Positions 1 through 5,281 of a stretch of 8,913 nt of DNA are shown here, piece after piece. A program made the translations under genes and the position numbers. This DNA comes from an uncultured bacterium (GTDB lineage Bacteria > Bacillota > Clostridia > Lachnospirales > Lachnospiraceae), in the NCBI GenBank assembly GCA_947086625.1, contig CAMTZV010000026.1, positions 1 through 8,913 on the forward strand, in the 5' to 3' direction. Positions within the stretch are counted from its first letter, which is position 1. Each line of letters opens with the position of its first letter. A model generated the notes under the pieces. The model was given only the letters and a program-made list of their open reading frames with translations. It did not search any database and had not been told where the DNA came from.

Positions 1-790
1 CAGTTCGGTTGCAAAGATCGAGAGCGGCAGTCAGATGCCCTCAGGCCGTATCGCGGAAGCGCTGCTTCGCAGGCTGAGGGACTCGGGCTGCTTTTTTACG
101 GGATTTGGAGGGACGGACGAGCTGCTTTCGCTTCGCGACTGGGAGCACGTGCTCGTCTACGCGAAGAGCGGCCGGGCAAGGCCGTCATTGTTTGAGGAGC
201 AGTTCTGCGCGTATGTGCTCGTGCTTGAGCGCGTGAAAAGCGGGACGGATCACGCCGTGCTCCTGCTCGATCTGATGAAGATACTGGTCATGTCAATGCC
301 GCTGGCGGAGCTTTGCGGCGAGGGGGCGAAGCGCCTGACCTATACCTATCTCGAACTGTTCATCTTAAACAGCATCGCGGTGCAGTTTTACTATATGCAC
401 AGCTTTGAATCGGCGGGCCGCATTCTGGATCGGCTTTACAGCTACCTGCAGGAGCAATATGTGGACGGCGAGATGGGGGCGCAGCTTTTTCCGGTCGTAT
501 GCAACAACCTCGCGGCAATCCGGCAGAGCGAGGGACTGTTCGGCCCGGCGCGCCGCCTCTGCGACAAGGGTATCCGCCGCTGCTTAAACGCCGGACGGCT
601 GCTGCCCCTGCCAAATCTCTACGGCAATCTGAGCAATACGCTTGTATCGCTGCATGAGACGGCCAAGGCACAGCAGGCGTATTCGCGGATGCATGTGCTG
701 CACGAGATCTTAAAGGAGCGGAAGAACGCGGACGCTCCACCGGAAACGGAGCTGCTGGGCGGGAGTTACCTGATGTCATTCGTGTGGTGA
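1..790 (+). CDS. XRE-family regulator with TPR-like C-terminal region (5' partial)
   Basis: The reading frame is open from base 2 through the TGA at 788-790, so the true start lies upstream of the window. The first visible residues, SSVAKIESGSQMPS, look like the recognition helix and following turn of an XRE (Cro/CI-type) helix-turn-helix, where 'SKIE.G...PS' is typical. The remaining 240 or so residues are helical, rich in Leu, Ala and Tyr, with segments such as YLELFILNSIAVQFYYMHSF and VCNNLAAIRQSEGLFGPARR that look like tetratricopeptide repeats. This is the layout of Rgg/PlcR-like regulators and of many uncharacterised clostridial XRE-TPR proteins, which may bind peptides. Any ligand or target is unknown. 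An internal ATG at 35 would remove the helix-turn-helix, so I do not treat it as the start. The gene reads toward ddl but 225 bases separate them and ddl has its own promoter candidates. Confidence 0.75.
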   Translation, partial: SSVAKIESGSQMPSGRIAEALLRRLRDSGCFFTGFGGTDELLSLRDWEHVLVYAKSGRARPSLFEEQFCAYVLVLERVKSGTDHAVLLLDLMKILVMSMPLAELCGEGAKRLTYTYLELFILNSIAVQFYYMHSFESAGRILDRLYSYLQEQYVDGEMGAQLFPVVCNNLAAIRQSEGLFGPARRLCDKGIRRCLNAGRLLPLPNLYGNLSNTLVSLHETAKAQQAYSRMHVLHEILKERKNADAPPETELLGGSYLMSFVW

Positions 791-903
791 GACACTGCAC
801 GGTCTTTGATCGGGTAACTGTGCGAACCTGTGGTGAGTCCTGCCCGTGCGTCCTGCGTGACTTTCCGCTCTCGTCGGAGAAAGCGCGCATCGCGCATTGC
901 CCC

Positions 904-932
904 TTGCCATCGCCGCAAAAATGGGGTAGGAT
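904..932 (+). promoter_or_regulatory. Candidate sigma-A promoter upstream of ddl (distal)
   Basis: TTGCCA at 904-909 and TAGGAT at 927-932 are separated by 17 bases, a good match to the TTGACA/TATAAT spacing. It would start transcription near 939, giving a leader of roughly 77 nt before ddl. The 791-1015 gap holds no gene that I can support. Confidence 0.4.
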
Positions 933-953
933 AGAGTGCGGAAGGAATGTCAC

Positions 954-982
954 GTGCAACGATCTGGCGTGCGACATATAAT
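954..982 (+). promoter_or_regulatory. Candidate sigma-A promoter upstream of ddl (proximal)
   Basis: A perfect -10 hexamer, TATAAT, lies at 977-982. The hexamer 17 bases upstream, GTGCAA at 954-959, is a poor -35, so activity would rest mostly on the -10. The transcript would start near 989, leaving a short leader of about 27 nt that carries the ddl ribosome site. Confidence 0.4.
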
Positions 983-1015
983 AAAGCAAAAGATTGGATT
1001 TCAGGGAGAAACAGT

Positions 1016-2059
1016 ATGGATATTGTAGTTTTAGCAGGGGGGCTGAGCCCGGAGCGTGACGTCTCACTTGTGTCGGGTTCACAGATATGCGCTGCACTGC
1101 GGGCAAACGGGCACCGGGTCATTCTGATGGACGTATACCTCGGGTGTGAGGGAAACGGTGTGGCGGACTGGTTTGAGAGAAGCGAAGAGGTCAGTATTAC
1201 CGTGGAGGGGATTGCCGAGACGGCGCCGGATCTGGCAGCGGTAAAGGCATCGCGGGCGGATCAGTCCGACTGCTTTTTTGGGCCGAACGTCATAGAGCTT
1301 TGCCGGGCGGCGGATATCGTGTTTCTGGCACTGCACGGCGAAAACGGTGAAAACGGCAAGCTACAGGCGGTATTTGACCTGTACGGCATTCGTTATACCG
1401 GCTCGGGCTATCTCTCGAGTGCGATCGCGATGAACAAGGATCTGGCGAAAAAGATCCTGGCGGCAGGCGGTGTCCCGGTGCCGCGCGGCTTTTCCATTAA
1501 AAAGGGAGAGGACGCGCCCGGACAGCCGGATTTTCCGTGTGTGGTAAAGCCGTGCTGCGGCGGTTCGAGCATTGGCGTGTCCATCGCGCGCGACAGGGGG
1601 GCCTATGAGGAGGCCCTGCGGGAGGCGTTTCGCTGGGAGGACGAGGTCGTAGTGGAGCAGTACATCGAAGGCCGGGAGTTTTCGGTGGCGGTACTCGCGG
1701 GCAAGGCGCTCCCGGTGATCGAGATGGCGCCGATCAGCGGCTTTTACGACTATAAAAACAAGTATCAGGCGGGAAGCACGGTGGAAACGTGTCCTGCACA
1801 GCTGACCGACGGGCAGACGAAAAAGCTTCAGGCCTATGCCGAGCTGGCGGCGCAGGTTATTGGGCTGGACACCTATTCACGCATGGATTTTCTCATGGAC
1901 GAGGACGGGCGGTTTTTCTGCCTGGAAGCGAACACGCTGCCCGGTATGACCCCCACGAGCCTGATCCCGCAGGAGGCGGCGGCGGCCGGCATCAGCTACG
2001 GCGCGCTGTGTGAGCAGATTATCGAGATTTCTTTGAAGAAGACGGAGAATGTGTCATGA
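1016..2059 (+). CDS. ddl: D-alanine--D-alanine ligase
   Basis: This ATP-grasp enzyme joins two D-alanines in the cytoplasm to make the terminal dipeptide of the peptidoglycan stem. The product is 347 residues. Visible motifs are the N-terminal GGLSPERDVSL loop with Glu13, HGENGENG at 107-114, YTGSGYLSSAIAMNK around 127-141, the glycine-rich GGSSIGVS near 182-189, FYDYKNKY at 243-250, and the metal-binding RMDF...EANTLPGMT stretch at 289-312. Lys249-Tyr250 corresponds to the Lys-Tyr pair of E. coli DdlB that favours D-Ala over D-lactate, so a vancomycin-resistance type depsipeptide ligase is unlikely. I chose ATG 1016 because AGGGAGA at 1003-1009 is correctly spaced and the conserved MDIVVLAGG begins there; an upstream in-frame ATG at 947 would add 23 unconserved residues and lies upstream of the proximal promoter. 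The stop overlaps the murF start (ATGA). Confidence 0.95.
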   Translation: MDIVVLAGGLSPERDVSLVSGSQICAALRANGHRVILMDVYLGCEGNGVADWFERSEEVSITVEGIAETAPDLAAVKASRADQSDCFFGPNVIELCRAADIVFLALHGENGENGKLQAVFDLYGIRYTGSGYLSSAIAMNKDLAKKILAAGGVPVPRGFSIKKGEDAPGQPDFPCVVKPCCGGSSIGVSIARDRGAYEEALREAFRWEDEVVVEQYIEGREFSVAVLAGKALPVIEMAPISGFYDYKNKYQAGSTVETCPAQLTDGQTKKLQAYAELAAQVIGLDTYSRMDFLMDEDGRFFCLEANTLPGMTPTSLIPQEAAAAGISYGALCEQIIEISLKKTENVS

Positions 2060-3459
2060 AGGGACTGACATTGGAGCGGATGGCGGCGGCCTGCGGCGCG
2101 AAGCTCACGGGCGCTTTGGAGGGCGATGCAAGGGAGGTTTCGGGCATCGTGACCGACAGCCGAAAAGTGGAGCCGGGATTTTTGTTTGTCGCGCTGTCCG
2201 GGGAGCGGGTGGACGGGCACGATTTTATCGATGAGGTATTTGAAAAGGGCGCAATGGCGGTCGTCTCGGAGCGGGAAATCGAAGCGCCGGGGCCGTGCCT
2301 GGTCGTAAAATCCTCGCGGGAAGCGCTGCGCAGGCTTGCGGCGCTCTATCTCAGAGAACTTTCCATCCCGGTCGTAGGTATTACGGGGAGCGTCGGAAAG
2401 ACGAGCACAAAGGAGATGGTCGCATCTGTCCTGTCACAGAAATACCGCGTACACAAGACGGAGGAAAACCACAACAACGAGATCGGCCTGCCGCTGACCG
2501 TATTCGGGCTTCGCGACGAGCATGAGCTGGCAGTGCTTGAGATGGGTATCTCGGATTTTGGGGAGATGAGCCGTCTGGCAGAGATCGCGCGGCCGGACGT
2601 TGCGGTGATCACGAATATCGGCATGTGCCACCTGAAGGATCTTGGCGACCGCGACGGCGTGCTCAAGGCAAAGACCGAGGTGTTTGACTATTTGAAGGAG
2701 GGCGCGACGGTCGTCTTAAACGGAGACGACGACAAGCTGTGTACGGTGAGGCAGGTGCAGGGCAAAAGCCCCTGCTTTTACGGGATGGGTGAGGCGCTTC
2801 CTCCGGGCGCTGTCTACGGAAAAAAGCTGGTCTTTGCGGACGGGATTGAAAACCGCGGGCTAAACGGCATTGATTTCAACCTGCATCTGCCTGCGGCATT
2901 GCACCGCGTGCATGTGGTCGTACCCGGCGAGCACAACGTGTACAACGCGATGGCGGCCGCGGCGGTGGGTCTTGCACTGGGGCTTTCCGAGGAGGAAATC
3001 TGTGCGGGGATCGAGGCGGCGCGCACGATTGACGGGCGCACAAACCTCATTCCGGTTCGCGGCTGTCTGGTCATTGACGACTGCTATAATGCAAACCCGA
3101 TGTCGATGAAAGCGGCGCTGGACGTGCTCGCACAGGCGAAAGGGCGCACGGTGGCCGTGCTGGGCGATATGGGTGATCTGGGCGAACAGGAGCTGCAGCT
3201 GCACTATGAGGTGGGGGCTTATGCCGCAGAAAAACAGATCGACGTTTTATTTGCCGCTGGCAGCCGTGCAAAGGAGCTGGTGCGCGGCGTGACTGACGCC
3301 GGGGATGGGACGAAGGTATATTATTTTGAGACGAGGGATGAGCTGACGGCGGCGCTGTTGCCGTTTGTGCGAAAGGGCGACACGATACTCGTAAAAGCGT
3401 CGCACTTTATGGAATACCCGAAGATCGTGAAAGCGCTGACAGAGCAGGCGCTTGTCTGA
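2056..3459 (+). CDS. murF: UDP-N-acetylmuramoyl-tripeptide--D-alanyl-D-alanine ligase
   Basis: MurF adds D-Ala-D-Ala to UDP-MurNAc-tripeptide with ATP, the last cytoplasmic step of the stem peptide, and so uses the product of the gene just upstream. The product has 467 residues, normal for the family. It shows the three-domain Mur ligase layout: an N-terminal substrate domain with VTDSRKVEPGFLFVAL at 32-47, the ATP P-loop GITGSVGKTS at 108-117 followed by the conserved ENHNNEIGLPLT at 137-148, EMGISDFGEM near 162-171, TNIGMCHL at 186-193, KAKTE at 204-208 in the place of the carbamylated lysine region, GEHNVYNAMAA at 291-301, and the C-terminal DDCYNANPMSMKAAL at 341-355. The start codon overlaps the ddl stop, so the two are probably translationally coupled; the ribosome site would lie in the 3' end of ddl. 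No clear terminator is seen in the 52 bases before the converging plsC. Confidence 0.96.
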   Translation: MKGLTLERMAAACGAKLTGALEGDAREVSGIVTDSRKVEPGFLFVALSGERVDGHDFIDEVFEKGAMAVVSEREIEAPGPCLVVKSSREALRRLAALYLRELSIPVVGITGSVGKTSTKEMVASVLSQKYRVHKTEENHNNEIGLPLTVFGLRDEHELAVLEMGISDFGEMSRLAEIARPDVAVITNIGMCHLKDLGDRDGVLKAKTEVFDYLKEGATVVLNGDDDKLCTVRQVQGKSPCFYGMGEALPPGAVYGKKLVFADGIENRGLNGIDFNLHLPAALHRVHVVVPGEHNVYNAMAAAAVGLALGLSEEEICAGIEAARTIDGRTNLIPVRGCLVIDDCYNANPMSMKAALDVLAQAKGRTVAVLGDMGDLGEQELQLHYEVGAYAAEKQIDVLFAAGSRAKELVRGVTDAGDGTKVYYFETRDELTAALLPFVRKGDTILVKASHFMEYPKIVKALTEQALV

Positions 3460-3511
3460 CATTTACGGCATTTCATCCTGCTCTTTTCTGCGTATGGACG
3501 CTGACTCGCCC

Positions 3512-4264
3512 CTACCCGGCTGCGCTGTCCTTATGGCGCTTCAGCATTTTTGTGATCTCGCTCTGGCAGTATTGCCCGAGCTTTTTCTTTTCTTCCTTTG
3601 TGAGCTGCGAGACCTCGATCGGCTCGCCGTATTCTAAAATTACGCGCGTCTTTTTAATCCACGGCTCATGTGCTTCAAACACGTCCGCGGAGCCGGTGAT
3701 CGCCATCGGCACAATCTTGCAGCCGGTCTTCTCCGCGATCTTAAAGCTTCCTTCCTTGAAGGGGAGCATGTCAAGCTCATCTGTGCCGTGCCCGCGTCCG
3801 CCCTCAGGGTAGATGCATATGGAAATCCCGTTTCTGATGTGTTCGATACCGCTCAAAATTGTTTTCAGGCTCTGTTTGATATCGTCGCGGTCGATAAAGA
3901 GGCAGTAAAGCCGGCGCATCCAAGTGGAGAGTAGCGGGATGTGCGAAATGCTGTCCTTGGAAATATAGCCGGTGAGCCCGGGGCAGCGCGCATAGGAGAC
4001 GACGATGTCAAAATAGCTGCGGTGGTTGCCGATATAGAGCACCGGTTCGTCCTTTGGCACATGCTCCTCTCCGATGACGGTAAGCCGGATCCCCGCGAAA
4101 AAGCAGACGCAGCGGAACGCCCACTGGACGGTGCGAAGCTGCCGGAGATCGGAGGCATAGCGCCATTCCTTTTTTCGGGAGATGAGCCATTCGACGCCGA
4201 GCACCGGAAGCCCGAGCAGCAGAAAAAGTACGACATAGAGCAGTACAAAAAATGTGCGAATCAT
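3512..4264 (-). CDS. plsC: 1-acyl-sn-glycerol-3-phosphate acyltransferase (PlsC/LPLAT family)
   Basis: This membrane-associated acyltransferase is expected to add the second acyl chain to lysophosphatidic acid, giving phosphatidic acid for phospholipid synthesis. The 250-residue product starts with a hydrophobic helix (residues 4-25). The family blocks follow in order: the catalytic HX4D as NHRSYFD (His81, Asp86), the FIDR block at 123-126, the YPEGGRG block at 152-158, and IVPMAITGS at 184-192. The third block normally reads EGTR; here the Thr is Gly (EGGR). The start ATG is preceded on the minus strand by AAAGG at 9 bases. It is a single gene convergent with murF, and its promoter lies within the divergent region shared with the next plus-strand gene. 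The exact acyl acceptor cannot be read from sequence. Confidence 0.88.
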   Translation of the reverse strand: MIRTFFVLLYVVLFLLLGLPVLGVEWLISRKKEWRYASDLRQLRTVQWAFRCVCFFAGIRLTVIGEEHVPKDEPVLYIGNHRSYFDIVVSYARCPGLTGYISKDSISHIPLLSTWMRRLYCLFIDRDDIKQSLKTILSGIEHIRNGISICIYPEGGRGHGTDELDMLPFKEGSFKIAEKTGCKIVPMAITGSADVFEAHEPWIKKTRVILEYGEPIEVSQLTKEEKKKLGQYCQSEITKMLKRHKDSAAG

Positions 4265-4294
4265 ATCTTTGAACCTTTCATATATATTTACAAA

Positions 4295-4311
4295 TATAAT
4301 GTCACATTATA
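4295..4311. promoter_or_regulatory. Perfect 17-bp palindrome, candidate operator in the plsC divergent region
   Basis: TATAATGTCACATTATA is two 8-base arms that are exact reverse complements around a single C. Its right arm covers the plsC -10 on the minus strand, and its left arm reads TATAAT on the plus strand at 4295-4300, facing the lipoprotein gene. No good plus-strand -35 sits at 16-18 bases, only TTGAAC at 4269-4274 with a 20-base spacer. The placement over a -10 fits a repressor site. The A/T-rich arms recall Fur/PerR or MarR-type operators, but the match is to form rather than to a specific consensus. Confidence 0.45.
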
Positions 4312-4334
4312 ACAAAAAATTACCGGTATGACAA
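4306..4334 (-). promoter_or_regulatory. sigma-A promoter of plsC
   Basis: Read on the minus strand, TTGTCA (complement of 4329-4334) is followed after exactly 17 bases by a perfect TATAAT (complement of 4306-4311). The start would fall near 4299 and the leader would be about 35 nt. Confidence 0.75.
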
Positions 4335-4367
4335 CGCAAAAACAATTTAATTTTTCAGGAGGATGCT

Positions 4368-4772
4368 ATGGACAGAGTGAAACGGATGCTGGCGGCGCTG
4401 CTTGGCATATGCCTTCTGGCAGGCTGCGGCATTGAGGAGCAGCCCGCCGGAAAGGAGGCGGACCTGGAGTACACGCTGGTGGCGCAGACGGATATCCCGC
4501 AGGAGCTTTTGACGCAGATCGAGGGCGCGAAGACGGAGGAGATGAAGCTGATCTATTCCGACGGGGGATGCCTTTATCTGGTGAAGGGCTACGGCGAGCA
4601 GCCGGCAGGCAGCAGCATTCAGGTACTTGAGCTGTATCAGTCAAAGGACGGTATTGTTTTTGACACGCAGCTTGTGGGAGGCGGTGAAAACAAGGGAGAG
4701 GACACCACAAGCGCCTATCCATATATAGTGGTAAAGCTCCTGTGCGATGAACAAAATGTTGTGTTTCAGTGA
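4368..4772 (+). CDS. Small lipoprotein with PrcB C-terminal-like domain
   Basis: The 134-residue product has a lipoprotein signal peptide: basic MDRVKR, a hydrophobic core, then the lipobox LLAGC with Cys20 as the expected lipidation site. The mature part from about residue 58 (IYSDGGCLYLVKGYG, then SSIQVLELYQS, then SAYPYIVVKL near the end) resembles the PrcB C-terminal domain (DUF4377/PF14343-like), a short beta domain first noted in a spirochaete protease complex and widespread in clostridial lipoproteins of unknown role. It is presumably anchored on the outer face of the membrane. The start is set by AGGAGG at 4357-4362, 5 bases before the ATG. No terminator is visible after the stop. The veg promoter begins 10 bases downstream. 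Confidence 0.75.
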   Translation: MDRVKRMLAALLGICLLAGCGIEEQPAGKEADLEYTLVAQTDIPQELLTQIEGAKTEEMKLIYSDGGCLYLVKGYGEQPAGSSIQVLELYQSKDGIVFDTQLVGGGENKGEDTTSAYPYIVVKLLCDEQNVVFQ

Positions 4773-4782
4773 TTTTTCAACA

Positions 4783-4812
4783 TTGACAGGATACTACATC
4801 TAGTGGTATACT
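4783..4812 (+). promoter_or_regulatory. Strong sigma-A promoter of the veg transcript
   Basis: A consensus -35, TTGACA (4783-4788), is followed after 18 bases by TATACT (4807-4812). The TGG at 4804-4806 gives an extended -10. The start would be near 4819, giving a leader of about 124 nt before veg. veg is known for a very strong promoter in Bacillus subtilis, which this fits. Confidence 0.8.
4791..4809. promoter_or_regulatory. Inverted repeat between -35 and -10, NrdR-box-like
   Basis: ATACTAC and GTGGTAT are near reverse complements (one mismatch) around ATCTA. The core ACTACATCTAGT (4793-4804) matches 10 of 12 positions of the ACTATATATAGT centre of the NrdR box as I recall it. It sits in the promoter spacer and overlaps the -10, a typical repressor position. 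Only one copy is visible, whereas NrdR usually uses two spaced boxes, so the regulator is uncertain. Confidence 0.35.
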
Positions 4813-4828
4813 GACTACGGAGAGAATT

Positions 4829-4936
4829 CATTAAAGCGTAGGAGGAGGGCAAAATGCGCAGCATTTTTTGCAGTGTCTTCCGACGAAATGCCCGTGAGTG
4901 GAAGCGAGCGGGCGCTACATTAAAGCATAGGGAGGA
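4829..4936 (+). repeat. Duplicated Shine-Dalgarno segment in the veg leader
   Basis: CATTAAAGCGTAGGAGGAGG at 4829-4848 recurs 89 bases downstream as CATTAAAGCATAGGGAGGA at 4918-4936. Each copy ends in a strong ribosome site just before an ATG (4854 and 4943). The sequences after the two ATGs are not alike, so only the initiation region is duplicated. Confidence 0.6.
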
Positions 4937-4946
4937 AAAAGGATGA
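4854..4946 (+). CDS. Possible 30-codon leader ORF coupled to veg
   Basis: ATG 4854 follows AGGAGGAGGG (4840-4849) and opens a 30-codon frame beginning MRSIFCSVFRRNAREWK and ending in TGA at 4944-4946, which overlaps the veg ATG at 4943 as ATGA. The peptide is basic and I recognise no family. The ribosome site and overlap argue that ribosomes do initiate here and pass to veg, either as a regulatory leader peptide or as a small protein. Against it, the start codon lies in a 7-bp hairpin (AAAATGC/GCATTTT, 4851-4857 with 4861-4867), and veg has its own good ribosome site. This may be chance. Confidence 0.35.
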   Translation: MRSIFCSVFRRNAREWKRAGATLKHREEKG

Positions 4947-5185
4947 AACAATCTGAAATCAGCAAGGTGCGCGCTTCGGTGCATCAGCGCCTTGGCAATA
5001 AGGTTGTGATTCAGTTGGATCGTGGACGCAACAAGGTTGATATTCAGGAGGGCGTCATCCAGAACGCTTATCCGAGTGTATTTACTATTCTGGTGGACAG
5101 CACCGACGGTCTTAATCCACCGCAGCTTCTGTCATTTTCCTATACTGATATCATTACCAGGGATATCCGTATGAAACTGTGCTGA
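4943..5185 (+). CDS. veg: Veg family protein
   Basis: The 80-residue product aligns by eye with Bacillus subtilis Veg, a small cytoplasmic beta-rich protein reported to stimulate biofilm formation and also linked to spore outgrowth. Shared features are an N-terminal basic helix (MKQSEISKVRASVHQRLG), then KVVIQLDRGR, the strongly conserved YPSVF at 43-47 and the closing FSYTDIIT at 65-72. Its biochemical role is not settled. The ribosome site GGAGG at 4931-4935 sits 7 bases before the ATG. Upstream is a near-consensus promoter and a leader with a possible coupled ORF; downstream a large terminator separates it from sipL. Confidence 0.9.
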   Translation: MKQSEISKVRASVHQRLGNKVVIQLDRGRNKVDIQEGVIQNAYPSVFTILVDSTDGLNPPQLLSFSYTDIITRDIRMKLC

Positions 5186-5193
5186 GCGCACAC

Positions 5194-5279
5194 TTATGCG
5201 AAAAGAATCGAGAGATTCGCATAAAGGCCTTCATTTTTGAATACTTATTGATAAGCAGGTCAAAAATGGAGGTCTTTTT
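5194..5279 (+). terminator. Tandem hairpins with intrinsic terminator after veg
   Basis: A first 9-bp hairpin pairs TTATGCGAA (5194-5202) with TTCGCATAA (5216-5224). Immediately after, AGGCCTTCATTTTTGA (5225-5240) pairs along 16 positions with TCAAAAATGGAGGTCT (5260-5275), with only two G-U wobbles, and an inner CTTA/TAAG stem in the loop. TTTTT at 5275-5279 completes an intrinsic terminator. The 3' arm contains GGAGGT (5268-5273), the ribosome site of sipL. Confidence 0.85.
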
Positions 5280-5281
5280 GT

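Noticed and set aside
860..886. Possible terminator hairpin after the XRE regulator (CTTTCCG with CGGAGAAAG)
   Set aside because: The stem has a bulge, is only about 7 pairs, and is not followed by a T-tract.
947..1015. Upstream in-frame ATG for ddl adding 23 residues
   Set aside because: It has no family similarity in the added residues, lies upstream of the TATAAT box at 977-982, and the ATG at 1016 has a proper ribosome site.
360..1106. 248-codon minus-strand frame across the regulator and the start of ddl
   Set aside because: It covers two supported genes and the ddl promoter region, and encodes a Pro/Arg/Ser/Cys-rich sequence with no recognisable domain.
3460..3511. Bidirectional terminator between murF and plsC
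   Set aside because: No stem with a flanking T-tract could be found in either direction.
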